Notes: generated by a model not told the origin, from the sequence alone. A stretch of DNA of 64,000 nucleotides from Plantago elongata (GCA_036897095.1 JAYMSP010000090.1:23310-87309); one strand, 5' to 3'; counted from the first letter of the stretch, positions 10,707 to 25,586 are shown. Program-made: numbers and translations.

Positions 10707-12126
10707 GGTGGTTGTTGGGGTGTAATGAGGGGTATAAATGTTAGTAGGGTGGCTTTCATTAACAGCTGATGAGTTGTTTAGATCCAACTCAATGGAAAGG
10801 TGGCTGGATTTTCTGACATTTAGGGAGAATTGTGGGACAGATAGTCACATGGATGAATAGTTTGGTCTTAAATTGGTTAAAAGGCACTTGATACACATGA
10901 TCTGGAGCTCATGTTTGAAGGTACTGCAAGATCTGCAGGTGGTGAAAGTGATGCTGCTATCTTATGCTACTTCAGTTTTTTTGTTTTCCTTTGTGAAGCC
11001 AATACCTCTTTGTTTTTTAGGACAAATTCTTAATCTTTTTGGCAACTTTATGTTTGAGATATATTGTATTTATAGTGATGAGTATTCTTTTTATTCCTGA
11101 TTTCGTTCCAGTTCCGTTTCTGTGATCTGTTTTTATTTCAGCTTACAACAGTTTTTGGGTATGTGATCTGTGCAAGAATGATGTGTTTACTGAGTAGTTC
11201 TGTTCTGCAAACTAGTAGAATCAGAAACATGAAACAGGTCCTGAGTTGCCTACAGGGTCATTATTCGAGGTGTGTTTATCAGGAGAAGACACCTTATGAT
11301 AAACTAAATCTCCGAGAGAAAAAGAGAGCATCTGTAACTAGTGTCTTATAATCACCGTCTGAGTAAGATTTGTTACCAAATCAGCTCAAGTTCACATTAT
11401 AGTTCTTGTGATGGAAATGCGGTAATCATCGGATTATTCCAAGGAATTAACATAAGGGGTCAGATTGTTCAGCTACTATACAACTACACGGTTACACCAG
11501 CAGATGGGCCGAACCTTCGCGTGCAGTTGCTAGTTCTCCTTGAATGTTTCAGAGCATTACACATACACCTGCATCAGGATTTAGGGGAGGGTATTGAGAA
11601 TATTACATGACCTTAATGCTTAATATTCAAGATATAGGGAAAGAGAAGTGTAAAGGCTAAGTTCCATTAGAATGTAATCAGTTGTATTGAAATATATAAT
11701 TTACATAGCCTAAATGCTTAGTTTTCAAGATTCAGGAAAAACAAGTGTAAAGGCCAAGTACTCTTATCTTTTCTGATTGTTGATCATTACATGTACTAAT
11801 ATTGTTACTCTCATTGCAGTTGTCAAGAAATTAGCATCATTTCTATGCACAAAATCAACCATCAAACCAGTTGGCTTATCGATAATGACAGGAAAAAATA
11901 CAAAGAATTGCATAAATCTCAAGAAAGGGGAGCATCTAACTGCATTTGCTACAAGCATTCAACAAAAAACTCAACATTCACATAATATTGGGTGTACTTT
12001 CAAATACAATGTGGTGGAGAACATAAAGAATCGCTACATCATACAACAGTAACGGAATGAAATGAATGCACCAACATTTGGACATACATAAATTAACCAA
12101 CCGATCAACAACAAGAAGGGCCTCGA
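10707..12126. other. 3' flank of CYP86A and spacer to FLA7
   Basis: The two genes converge here. A diverged direct duplication of about 60 bp is visible at about 11606-11663 and 11703-11763 (shared CTTAATGCTTA, TTCAAGAT, AAGTGTAAAGGC). Small open frames in 10873-11610 and 11777-12052 show no family features. Nothing else was recognised. Confidence 0.4.
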
Positions 12127-12906
12127 TCACCAAAACAACAGTAACGTACCAACCGAAGCCAGCATAAGATGACCCAAGATGGCAAAATCCGAATTCTTGC
12201 GAGCAGATGAAGGTCTTGGGGACGATTGTGACTCACTACCACCATCTCCACCTGGAGCATCAGCAGCAGGAGCAGCAGCAGCATCAGGAGCTGGGGAAGG
12301 AGCAGGTGTTGGTGGAATGTCGGTCCCAAAGATAGCTTCGGGTAGCAGAACTTTATCAGTCTCATAAATTGCAACAGGATCAGTGGAGTATACTGCACTT
12401 ATGACTTTAGTTTTGGTCCAGCCAGAATCGAGGTGGACAGTTCCAGAACTGTCTGTAAAGTTCATTGTGTACATGCCACCGGCATATGTAGTAATGGGGC
12501 TCTGTGAGCTGAGGTTACGGAAATCAGCTAGTTTGTAGTAGTGAGGCAGGGCATGGAAAAGGCAGAGAGATTTCATTTGGTCGCTTGTGAGATTGGAGAT
12601 TACGGGCTTTTTAAGGGACGAAAAGGCACTGTCTCTAGGAACGAAGATGGTAATTCCTTCCTCAGTGTTATTCGCTTGGTTCTGAAAGGTTTCAATAACT
12701 TTGGAGGTCTGGAGGTAATGGAGGAAGGTCCCGAATGGTCCAGCAACCGAGAGTAACTGGGTCAGGTTCACATAGTCCGGTGCCGGAGCAGGTGCTGGTG
12801 TAGGAGTTGGAATTGCAGCTGCAGGTGCACCTTTTTGTGCATTCGTCGATGCTAAACAAATAAGAGCAAAAACACCAAACACCAAAAACTTCATTCCTGA
12901 TCCCAT
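12127..12906 (-). CDS. FLA7: Fasciclin-like arabinogalactan protein, FLA7 type
   Basis: This 259-residue GPI-anchored cell-wall/plasma-membrane glycoprotein has a signal peptide at 1-23 (or from Met5), then a Pro-Ala/Thr-Pro arabinogalactan glycomodule at about 27-43. One fasciclin domain (about 45-190) carries the H1 box TIFVPRDSAF at 86-95 and ends near LLPEAIFGTD. A second Ala/Pro glycomodule follows (about 195-215), then a Ser-rich spacer and a hydrophobic C-terminus (238-259) that fits a GPI attachment signal. NxT/NxS glycosylation sites are present (NLT, NNT, NFT). The single fasciclin domain and the segment ending NQANNTEEG identify the FLA7/FLA6/9 group. FLAs act in cell adhesion and wall organisation. 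The coding sequence has no intron; one is predicted in the leader. Confidence 0.9.
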   Translation of the reverse strand: MGSGMKFLVFGVFALICLASTNAQKGAPAAAIPTPTPAPAPAPDYVNLTQLLSVAGPFGTFLHYLQTSKVIETFQNQANNTEEGITIFVPRDSAFSSLKKPVISNLTSDQMKSLCLFHALPHYYKLADFRNLSSQSPITTYAGGMYTMNFTDSSGTVHLDSGWTKTKVISAVYSTDPVAIYETDKVLLPEAIFGTDIPPTPAPSPAPDAAAAPAADAPGGDGGSESQSSPRPSSARKNSDFAILGHLMLASVGTLLLFW

Positions 12907-12959
12907 CTTATATATCGATCCTTTCTTTCTCCGAAAAATCGAGTCTTTATCAGCTTCTT

Positions 12960-13459
12960 CTGCATCAATATCAATCCAATTGCATATTCAGTTACACAAC
13001 AAGGGTTTTAATTGGCACAGAATAAAAATCAAATCTTGCAGAGAAATTTCAAAACTAAAGCTCAGTGAAGTAACAGTCAAGTAATGAACTTCAGCTCAAG
13101 CTGAAATTGGAAAGAAACCCAATTCATCCTGAACCAAGAAACACAAACCAAGCTCAAAACCCAACAAGGAAAAAGCATAAAATGAGATCTTTAAGCTAGC
13201 AAGATCTAGCAAACATGCACAAGACCATACTTTAACACTAACAAGAAATCAAGAAATTGAGCTTTCAGACACTCAGATCCATACAGCATTGCTAAAGCAA
13301 ACACAGAATAACCAACATAGAACACTAAAACCACATGATTCAGATCCAAGAATACAGAGTATGAACAGTAACAACACACAAAACAGAGTAGTTGTTAGTT
13401 ATACTACAATTCAGAACACATTTGCATTGATAATCACGAAGAAGATGCTAGGGACTAAC
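12960..13459 (-). other. FLA7: Predicted 5'UTR intron of FLA7
   Basis: A minus-strand donor AG|GTTAGT at 13459 and acceptor GATGCAG ending at 12960 bound a 500-base intron in the leader. A TATAAAA box lies 54 bases upstream of the donor. Inferred from splice-site sequence only. Confidence 0.5.
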
Positions 13460-13513
13460 CTGGGAAATTGGTAAGTCAGAACATTGGGTTTTGTGTCGGT
13501 GGATTGGAGGAGA

Positions 13514-13520
13514 TTTTATA
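13514..13520 (-). promoter_or_regulatory. Candidate TATA box of FLA7
   Basis: TATAAAA on the minus strand, followed by a short predicted leader exon ending at 13460. This places transcription starting near 13485. Confidence 0.5.
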
Positions 13521-15882
13521 GAGAGAAAAGTGGAGTGAGTGGAGATGGAGAAGAAGAAAGGTTGGTTTGAGTGCTCAAATAGAAGAAGTGAGACTGGAAG
13601 TTGAATCACTGTAACTAAATGAAAAATTATTACTACTAGTTACCTTCATTATTCTTATGCAAACTCATTCCGTTCTATTCAGTTTCGTCTATATATATTT
13701 TATATAATTTAATTTAATTTAATTATATTTAAATATATTTTATATCATAATTCAGTTCAAATAATTACCGTCTATGAAACAAAATTACTTAGTGATTGAT
13801 TGGTATTACTATTACCATTAATGTTTAGTAGGTAAGGATGGTGTAATTATGTGGTTTTTGTCATTAGGGGGAAATGGGGAATGAAAAGGTGGGTGCTTAC
13901 TTTGACAGCTCGAAAAAGGAGAGTCAATAATAAGTGAATGGAGTTACATTTTTACCAGAAAAGCATTGAGTTTGGATGAGTTCAAATTCAATTATCTGGC
14001 TGGAAATTATTGCTTTTTAGAATGCTTTTGTAATATTCTATGAATTTTGAACTTTTTATTAATGGGCAAATTGTTTTCTTACACTTTAAATAAATATAAT
14101 GAGTAAGTCTTCTTTTTCGTATTGAACTGTTTTAAACCTCGTTACGTAATATTTAACTTGTGAGTTTGTATATTACGACATACTTTGTCATACTCAATGT
14201 ATATCAATATTAAAAGTTTAATTTCATATTCGTTGAATAAAAAATAAAATGTGCACAATTATCTTTGTATGCTCCAAATGGCATAGGGTACCCGGACAGT
14301 AACCATCTCCAAGAGACTTGATAAGAGATTTTAGGCCCTGTTTGTTATACCGTTAGAGTGGTCATTTCCTCACTCAAATTGAATATTTTGTAAAAAAAAT
14401 TTAATTTCACTTGAAAATGCCACTCAAATTCTATCTCAATCCTTGCTTTTACCATTCTGTCTCTGGAATTATTTACTGGTACTAGTTTTGGTATTATTCA
14501 AAAATTTGGTCCACCATGTCCATAGTCATGATTTTTCCTTTTAATTCTCACTGACATGATTTGATTTAACCTTGTGTCCCATTTGGTTACACGCCAATAC
14601 ACACATCTGTAACGAAGCTCCTTCTATCATTCCATCATGATTCGCATTATGGGCAGGCCCGAGTAGGGGGAGGATGTGATGAATGCCCGATAGATATCAC
14701 CCTATTCAGGTTTGAAGGTTCGAAATAGACATCATATGAATGTGGTATATGAGTAGATATATAATAATATATTGTATGACGAGTGATTTCATAAGTAAAC
14801 TTTAAAGTATTATCTAAAGAGATACGTAATATCTTATGAATGATATCTCGTTAAAGATCTATACAATTGAGTAAATGTAATAATTATGTAAAATTTTACT
14901 GGGTTTATATTATATTGCAAGAAGGAGATGCTAAGTTAAACTAGTTATGAAACAGAAACAACATGGGAATAGATTGAGATAGAAAACGATGGTTGTATAA
15001 ATAAACTATAATAAATGTTGGTTGAAATTTAATTTTCAGTTTCTGTTGGGCTGTCTTAATCATCTTCCAACTTATTCAGATTTCTTATTTGCTGGAGTAG
15101 TATTAAAATACAACAATTTTACAATAGCCGGGCATTATTATAAGCATGCAGCTAATGAATCTTAATCTCTAACCAAAGCAATGCTTCTCACGCTTTTCCA
15201 CCTTACTCAACCCTTTTATTCAATTCATAATTAGCAATATGGTATACACACAATAATAACGTGCCGACGAGATGAACTTACTGCTTTGCCAAAATTTACA
15301 GCAATGGTTGGATTCTATTGCAATCGCGAAGGAAAGAGAATTTGGGTTCGGTTTGTAGACATACAAATTGTGTCAATGGTGAACATAAAATGGTACAATG
15401 AAATTGAACTTCAGTGATTTAAGGAGGAGGTGCACGGAGATGCACGGTTTGATCCTTAATAAAGTCATAAGTTGTTTTAGGAGTAACTAGGAGTAAAAGG
15501 CTGTTGATATTATTTCAAGAAAGATAAAAGGATTGAGTGTGTGTGTGTACTTAAAAGTTATATATAAATATATTTAAGCGATATAGGTAGTTAGAGCAAC
15601 ATATAATGTAAAAACTCGTACGACAAGATCAACACTTTATAATAATATTTAATGCAAAAAGTAGGTGATTATTCGATCTACACCGTTAAAATTTTAATTC
15701 AACGGATTAAAATAGATGACTAACGTTATTGTACAGTAACTTCTTAGAAAATTGTAAATGATATAAATAAATGCATATTATTAATTTTATCGTTTACTTA
15801 TATGCATTTATATCTATTAGTCAAAAAATTTGGTGTGTTACAACATCTCTTCCACATTTACTAAACATCAGAGGTAGCAGTA
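13521..15882. other. FLA7 promoter and intergenic DNA
   Basis: AT-rich spacer with short TTTAA and TAATTTAATTTAAT runs at about 13700-13740, and a TTCAGTTCAAATAA fragment that resembles the foldback family described at 62671-62860. No gene or element boundary was recognised. Confidence 0.4.
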
Positions 15883-18144
15883 TCATCTAAGAAACCTTTG
15901 TATCCTCCGCTGTCGAATTTCCTCAGGAGAAAGTATCCGAGAACTAACACCAGGAGGCCAGTCATCGTCAATGTCACTACGTTCAGTCCCACACATTTCG
16001 CAAGCAGACGACAAATTCAGATTATCATATGTACACGCCCCACACCTCCACACATCAGAAATACTTGGCCTCCCCACAGTCCCTCGACCATATAATCGGT
16101 TCCTTGGCGACTGAAACATGCCAAAGAAGGATCTCAGAGGCCAACTTATAGTCCTAAGGAGGCCCCTTGCCAGTTTCACAATCGGGTTTGGACCAGAGTA
16201 AGATGGTTTCAAGTATAGATACAGAATCCCAGCCAAGACTCCCCCGAGATGACCAAGAAACGAGACACCAGGAACAAGCATTTGCACGAGAATAAGTTCT
16301 GCCCATGCAGCGTAACGTGATGGCACCATGACCCCATGCACAAACGTGTAGTTATCTGACCGGGAGTATAAAATGACCTTCATAGCAAAAAGCACGCCGG
16401 AGAATCCCACAGCATATTCATTGTAATAGGCTCTCTCATAATCAAAAAGCAGAAGACCTTTAGCCAATACAAGTGTAATACCCTGAGACATACCGAGTAG
16501 AACAGCAACCATAGATGTGAATTCTACGCTTCCCATTTCGCGCTCGAGCTGTATCCCCTTCCATAACAGGGATAACATATTATAGACGAGGTGAGGTTCG
16601 CCGACGTGATAAAATGGGGAAAGGAGAAAGCGCTTCAGATCCTTGTGCTGTGCCACCACAGAAGGTAAATTGAATTAGTCATATGAACTACACAGATGCA
16701 CACACATGAATTTCACATAGGTCTTTTGTTATCATTATCAATAGACAATAATTATGTGGAGAAGTAGTAAATGTCAATCCATTTGAAATTAAATAGGGTT
16801 AAGAGCAATAAATTCCACAATTGCTAATCTATTAACACTAGTCAAGTAGCTAGTGCGACAGTGAGTGTACAAAATAATTTTTCTACTAAATAGAAGTACC
16901 AGTAATACATCAGTCAGGAGCCTAGTTCTGCCATTATGAAGTGCACAAGAAGCTTCTGAATTTGTTTTGATTGACAAAATAGACTCTTCACAATTGGAAA
17001 CTCACATGCTTCCAAAGCTGAGTGTATTTACAGGAACGCTAGTAAAATATGAAGCCTTTATACTAACATAGTTAAAAGTTAAAACTATGAGAATTTTGAA
17101 AACTTGGAACCTTGAAAATTTTGATTTAGAAATGCTGTGAAGAAGCACATCCTCTTTGGTCACGATGGTATGTCCACATTCTTACTAAGCCTGAGTTGGC
17201 TTTTGAAGAACAGGCTGATCAAATAACAACTTAAACATCGTTCTTCTAGAGATCATCATTCTGTTCAAACTTAATGCCAGCATCTATACTGTAGTATAGA
17301 GCACCGTATAAAAAAACAACCTAAATCAAAATGACAAAACGTTTGAACTGCCTCTCATGTGTATACTGCACATGGTAACAACCTTCACTTGCATAAATTA
17401 AGATTGAGAGCCTTCAGTGTGGCTCCCACCGTGATATATGCAGAAGCAGACCTTCTATAGAGGATTCAGAGAATTGCAGAAGCAGAGCCTTCTATAGAGG
17501 ATTCAGCAATGACGCACACACATACAAAGAACAATTCAACAACATAGCCAAATGGACACTTATACTCCAGTGCGCACAACGTACTCCACCTATCCATCGT
17601 AAACACACTAGCCATCACTACAAGCTAATCTCAGTAAAAACTCAACACCTTCCATCACCAACTCATACCACTCAAGACACTCTCCTACTTACAACAACAC
17701 GAGCAACTTCCATCATCCTTAGCTCAATCTACTCACTTCCACATAACACAACGCCCCAACTAAGTAACTAGAAACGTTTTCGTTATCTCACACTCCGAAT
17801 ATCATCAAAACAATAAACATAAATGTAATCACACACACTACGACAAGCTCAAACACAACCACCAGCCAGTATTCAAACTAGAGAGATACAAAAGCAGATA
17901 CGAAATTGGTGAAGCAAATGCAAACCTTGAGAATGAGGTAAGGATTGAACCAGACTTGGTCTAGGGTTGGGAGAAGACGATCGAGAACCTCAGGAGCACG
18001 GAGGTAAATCAGCGTGTTGGCGGCGATTAGCCCCGCCGTGACAGGTGGTTTCCGGTCGAGACGATAGTATTCGCTCGCCGCCTGTACCAACAGTAACCCT
18101 GTCATTCCGCCTATTCTGCCTCTTCCTCTTCCTCCTCTTTCCAT
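15883..18144 (-). CDS. RBL14: Rhomboid-like intramembrane protease with RanBP2 zinc finger, RBL14 type
   Basis: Two coding exons, 17926-18144 and 15883-16647, join in phase 0 to give 327 residues, the usual RBL14 length. Rhomboids are polytopic serine proteases that cut transmembrane segments. The catalytic Ser156 lies in GFSGVLFAMK and the catalytic His206 in FLGHLGG. A C-terminal RanBP2-type zinc finger starts at Trp273 with ligands Cys275, Cys278, Cys289 and Cys292; this fusion is diagnostic for the RBL14 group. RBL14 is generally annotated as mitochondrial; no clear presequence is visible. The start at 18144 (MERGGRGRGR) fits homologues better than the in-frame ATG at 18219. The 1.28 kb intron holds a 36-bp tandem duplication. 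The next gene upstream, NAT9-like, is on the same strand. Confidence 0.9.
17439..17510. repeat. 36-bp tandem duplication in RBL14 intron 1
   Basis: Two nearly identical units (17439-17474 and 17475-17510) share TGCAGAAGCAGA and CCTTCTATAGAGGATTCAG, with one inserted base and a few changes. It is a recent local duplication with no obvious function. Confidence 0.85.
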
Positions 18145-19013
18145 CGATTGACTGATCAATTGATCCAATTCTTCTGATTTGTAGGTTAATTGAAAACTAT
18201 ACGAAACAATTTTGTTCAATTTGTGATTGATTTGTGTATGTACAGGTTTGCTATGCTTCGTTGGGAGGTTAGTGTTCTAATACCAGAAGAAGAACATTCT
18301 GGAGGCTTGGGCAACAAGTAGAGTCACGTGCCAAAATGATTTTCAAATGTTTGGTATAGAATTGAAATTGAATTGTCCGATTTTGATTAGAAAATTTATG
18401 TGAATTATTTTACATGAAAATATAACTGGACTGAGATTCTACGTCGAATACCAATATCCTTTTAAATTAATTTCGTTTTCTTTTACACTATAACTAAATT
18501 CATTGCAATACTTTGAACTAATATGCTTAACTAATTCCATGCGTCTAACAAAAGACCCCTCCTCCTTCCTGGGTCTTCACTGGATTTCAGCTTAAGTCAG
18601 TGGTGTTGAGTTTTATTTGATTGAAATTACGTGTGAGGTTTAATATATGAAATTTTATATTATATGCTTCTCTAAAAATGGATAACAATACATGAGTACA
18701 ACAAAAGAACACATTTAAACAAGACCAGTGAACTTCTCTAGAAACCTGTTGAACACATAAAATGGCCCTTGATAGATCCAGTAGTGAGTCAATGTGTGCC
18801 GAAAAAAGATGCTTTATTGACAATTTTCACAGTCGAACGAGTGAAATATCAGGCAATGAATTATCATTATCGTCCTTTGCATTCTTTGGCAGGCGGGATT
18901 TAAGGTTAATAGGGGATGATAAATCATCAAAGTCACAAGATTTATGAAGATTCATGCTTTTGGCCGGAACGCTGCAGCCAAGAGAAACATATATAATTTT
19001 TGGGGTATAGGAA
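18145..19013. other. Spacer between RBL14 and the NAT9-like gene
   Basis: Contains the RBL14 promoter and the 3' flank of the NAT9-like gene. No TATA box, repeat or extra gene was recognised. Confidence 0.4.
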
Positions 19014-20909
<1,896 letters not shown>

Positions 20910-21124
20910 CGGAAGTATGATTGAATTTGAGCCACCGGAGAAAGAAACTCAGTACAATTGGAACGGTAACGGAGTTAGTTACAGTTAACACTTCACAGAG
21001 TGACAGAGTACTAGGTATATATTATATTATAGCAGGGTCGGGCGGGCTGGAAGGAAAAAATAACGATGTATTTAAAAAATTATTTGTTAGCGAATAAGTT
21101 AAACGAATTCACCTTTTAATAGAT

Positions 21125-21379
21125 GTTCCTTCGTTCTTTAAAAGTTGTTCGTTTTACTTTACGAGGAAACATTAAGAAAGATAATATTATAATAATATAT
21201 ATTAAACATCGATTTTATAGGTAGTTGATTGGATTGTTTAGTTTACCTTTTAATTTTTTTGGAGTTAGAGGATAATATAAATTTTTAAATATTTTCTAAA
21301 TAACTTAAAAATTAAAGGGACAACTATATTGGAATGTTTAAAATAATAAAGTGATCAACTTTTAAAGAACGGAGGGAAC
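21125..21379. mobile_element. Stowaway-like MITE between NAT9-like and NLR genes
   Basis: The ends are inverted repeats of about 25 bp: GTTCCTTCGTTCTTTAAAAG at 21125 and its complement ending ...AAAGAACGGAGGGAAC at 21379. The GGAGGGA core matches the Stowaway end, and the length of about 255 bp is typical. No coding sequence. The rest of 20911-21703 is leader or promoter DNA of the two divergent genes. Confidence 0.7.
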
Positions 21380-21703
21380 TGAACGTTCGAACTAGTTGAT
21401 TCGATAAACTTATTTATATGGTTTATTTGAGAAAGACTGAGCATTCAAGAGTCAAGAACACCACTAAAATTTAAAGTATTGTACTATGACTCCCACAAAT
21501 CACGCCAAACAATTCACAAATAATTGCTCTAAATTTCTACTAATACTTTACATCTTTCCAAGATGACCACGCCATAATCTCTTAACATGTTCTTTAACTT
21601 TTTGTTAATAGTTTAGTGTAAGTTCTATTGTACTTTGTACACTGATATAGCAATATGATGACTTTCAGCAAAGAACTATACTGAGAACTCACAAAATCTG
21701 GAG

Positions 21704-24381
21704 ATGGCAACAACATATGCAGCTCTAGTCTCTCTTATGAATCTCCTGACCCGATTCCAGCACCCGAATTGCCCAGTTTCTTTTAACCGTTCGCAGCTAC
21801 AATCTATGTTCGATAAAGTCAGTTCCTTGGTTGATTTTCTTGAAGCTTATTCGCAACGAGTAAGTAATGATTCACTACGAAAAATGGCAGATGCTGCTTT
21901 CGCAGCAGAAAACATGATTGAATCCTATTATGTAGATCATGTTCTGACAAGATTGGCCAGAATCCCTGACACAGGCTATGAGGTCCTGTCTCAAGGTTTG
22001 GAGAGAGCAGTTTATGGGATGGATCTTATCATCCAGGAAGCCATGGGAGTTAACGATAGTAAGGGCGAAAGGGTTCAACTTCCGAGTAAAAGGAGAAGAG
22101 AAGACCGCGGAGGCCTAGTGGTACTGCCTACTCGTGGACTTGTGAAGATAGTAGGATTTGACGAAGAGCTGCCTCGTTTGATGGATCAGCTCACCTCAGA
22201 TAGGTCCAGTCAAGAAATCATCCCGCTTGTTGGTATGGCAGGTATAGGTAAGACTACTCTTGCCAGAAATGTTTATGACCGCTCTTATATTAGGAACCAT
22301 TTTGATGTTCGAGCTTGGGTAACAATATCGCAGTCACACACAGTTGAGAAAGTTATCCGTTCCATTTTACATGATATGCATGTTGATGTTGATGAAAGTA
22401 AGAACAGTAAGGAAGAGATGGGAGATAGGTTATACAAAAGTCTGTATGGTAGAAGATATCTGATTGTGCTGGACGATATTTGGGACACGTGGGTATGGGG
22501 GGAGATCCAGAGGTTCTTTCCTGACAACAATAATCGAAGTCGAATCTTGCTAACTACTAGGCTTTACAATGTTGCGCTTAGTGTTGGCTCGTGTAATCCT
22601 CATGTTATCAAGCTATTAGATGATAGTCGAAGTTGGGATTTATTGAGTGACACCGTCTTTGGGCAAGAAGTTTGCCCTCCTGAATTGGTCACTTGTGGGG
22701 AGAAAATCGCAAAGGGTTGTAAGGGACTTCCTATGACCATAGTGGTGGTTGGAGGGCTCCTGAAAATGTCGAACAAGACAGTGCAGCATTGGGAGAATGT
22801 CGCGGAAGATGTTAACACTTTTATTAATGTAGAAGAAGACGGGCACTGTTTGGAGATATTGTCCTTGAGCTACCATCACTTGCCTGTTCATTTGAAACCA
22901 TGTTGCTTGTACTTTGCAACTTTTCGAGAAGATGGCAAGGTTGGTGTCTCAGATCTCATAAAACTCTGGATTGCTGATGGATTCTTGAAACCTGATAAAG
23001 GTAGAACCTTGGAAGAGGTCGGGTTAGAGTGTTTGAACCATCTTATAAACAGGAACCTTATTACGGTTGAGGATCAAGAACCAGGTGGGCAGCAGATAGT
23101 AGATTGTGGCTTCCATGATTTGTTTTGGGAATTTTGCTTGCGCGAAGCCTCAAGGGAGATGTTTCTTTATCACTTGAACAAGGATATGCTTGATGTTGCA
23201 GGGAGATTAAGCAGTGAACGTCGTTTGGTCTGTCATCTGCATAAAACCGAACTCAGTCCCTTGCCATCCATTCCACTTGCTCGTTCTTTAACTTACGTCT
23301 CAGATAGGCCTATTGAGTGCCCCTTGGACCTGCTAGACTCTGCCTTTTGTAAGTTATTACGCGTATTGGCAGGCATTTTCATGGATCTGGATCTGGATCT
23401 TACGCATCTTGCTAATCTGCGATACCTTGCTTGTATAGTTAAAGAGGCCGTCAATGTCTCAAGATTCTTTTCCATCCCGTCTTACTGTGGAATCTGGAGA
23501 CTTTGGATCTTATAAGATTCCAAAACATAACGCTACCATCCGAGTTTTGGGAATTACCAAATCTAAGGCACGTGTCGATTTGTGGGGGCGGGTCAATCCT
23601 CTTGCCGGATCCTGCAAATGCCCAAAGCAAGTGTGTGCTTAGCAATCTGCACACTCTTATTAGCATTGGAAACTTCAATGTCACCAGTAAGGTAGTTCTG
23701 AAGATTCCGGGGCTGAGAGTGTTAAAAATGAGATATGCCCATGACTTTTGCTCAAAGGAGTTGGGCAAATGCTCATCTTATTTCACCAATCTGACTAACC
23801 TTGATAAGCTTGAAAGGCTCTCATGCGATTTTGAGAGAGATATGGAAGACGTGACATGCGTTTTCAATGAGCCGAAGAACCTAACACTGCCACTCAACCT
23901 GAGGGAGCTGTTTTTGTTCAGATCGCATATTCCATGGGAGTATATGTCCATTGTTGGTTCATTGCCGAAGCTTAAAAGCCTTAGGATAGGCAGTAATGCA
24001 TTTTATGGCGAAGTGTGGAACTCAATTGAAGGAGGGTTTGTGTGCCTCAAAAGTTTGTCTATTGGATGCTGTAATCTAAGGTACTGGAGTGCAGAGAGCT
24101 CGCATTTTCCAAGACTTGAACAACTGGAACTTTGGGAACTGGAGTTGGAGGAGATACCTTTGGATATCGGTGAGGTAACTTCACTTCAGGCAATCACGTT
24201 GAGTACGATGAAGATGTCTGCTGTTAGTTCTGCGAAAGAGATACTAGATGAACGGTTGAACCAAGGAGACGATGAAATATTGATCAAGGTTTACTATCAG
24301 GGAAAACCGGATGAGGAGAGGGAATTGGATGATATGGCAAGCAACAATTTTCGAGTTCAGTTTAGGGCAAGTTTTTCATGA
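21704..24381 (+). pseudogene. CC-NB-LRR resistance gene (R1/RPP13-like) interrupted by a frameshift
   Basis: The first frame (21704-23515) covers an Rx-type coiled-coil (about 1-130) and an NB-ARC domain: P-loop GMAGIGKTT at 177-185, kinase-2 LIVLDDIW at 253-260, RNBS-B SRILLTTR, GLPL as KGLPM, RNBS-D CCLYFATF. The MHD site reads FHD (470-472). It then enters LRRs and stops soon after a frame change near 23480-23500. The second frame (to 24381, about 300 residues) resumes the LRR with LWNLETLDLIRF and LPSEFWELPNLRHV, typical of R1-like proteins. The two frames differ by a net loss of one base (or gain of two), so the protein would end after 603 residues with almost no LRR. No splice pair resolves this convincingly. 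It is either a recent pseudogene or an assembly/sequencing error. Intact homologues act as intracellular immune receptors. Confidence 0.85.
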
Positions 24382-24486
24382 TTCTACCCTTTGCCTCTTG
24401 AAAATTCAGTTTCAACTCAAATGAGATACAGTAGATGATTGTACATATAACAACACTGAGTTCAACAATTATTCATAATACATCGC

Positions 24487-25437
24487 GATAAGCGGTGCTT
24501 ATAAATTTTATAAAATTAATCAAATTTAGGTTATGTATAAATTCGTATATTATATTTCATGAGACATTAGTATTTTGGATGGATAAATGCAAAAAAAAAT
24601 CTATACAATTATATATACAAGTTAATTTAGAAAGTAGCTGAATTTTGAATATATAAGTATAAGAGTCTCTATAGTTTATTTGTTGGATGAGTTGACTTAG
24701 ATTAACTTAAAATGATTAATTTGTATGTAAATATAGACATTTTAATATTTCTTATAAGGCGTGAATTGTATCAATCATTTAGTAGTTTAAGGGGTTATGT
24801 GACTATAATCATAAATATATAACAATCCATCATTAGTAATATATTAATAAAAACGACGACATACAAATATTTATGTGTAAAAATGAAATACATATACATG
24901 AAATGTGTTAATGGGCGCAGTATACACTTAAGAACAAAAAACCTAAAACTATCCAATAACCACCGTTCTAGTTTGGTTTATTTGACTAAACTCAATCAAC
25001 AACCACAACGTTCAACGTTCACCTAGACTAATACTGTTTTCAATTTCTTTAGAAAAAATATGCTGAACTGCATATGTAAAAAGTCTTAAGGAGTGATGTG
25101 TGTGTGGTTTCTTTAGAAAAAATACTCCGATCTGCATATGTAAAAACTCTTAAGGAGTGATGTGTGCGCTGTGTGAGATTGTGAATGGAGAAAATTTGAA
25201 ATAACATTTTTATAGTAGTTAGTTACTGGAAAATAGTGAGCAAGTGCTAAACAAAGTGCAACGGTGAACAACATTTTAACGAGTGAACACGTTAACATGA
25301 TAAATAAAGAATTATTGAATTATTATAGAATAGAGAGAAAGTTGTAAAATTGAAACAACCTTGTTAAAGTGTAATGACACTTTAACAGGACAATAAGAGT
25401 ATAATAAGAGACTTATATATTGTTTAATGACGCATGT
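24487..25437 (+). repeat. Dispersed non-coding repeat family, copy B
   Basis: Collinear with copies A (4160-5050) and C (54035-54905) and beginning about 105 bp after the NLR stop codon. This copy has an internal tandem duplication of about 64 bp at about 25045-25170 (TTTCTTTAGAAAAAATA ... CTTAAGGAGTGATGTG twice) that A and C lack. It ends with the shared AATAAGAGACTTAT box. No coding capacity. Confidence 0.7.
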
Positions 25438-25586
25438 ATTTTGCAGTTTGTCAACTTACTGACTAAACTGGAAACAAAATTTGTAATGCACCAATACTCA
25501 ATAGATCAAAAGGACAGGATCACGTTCAAAACTCGGACTGGGCTCAAGCTAGTCTACTTGGTCATGTACATAGGGCAGCTACCTTG

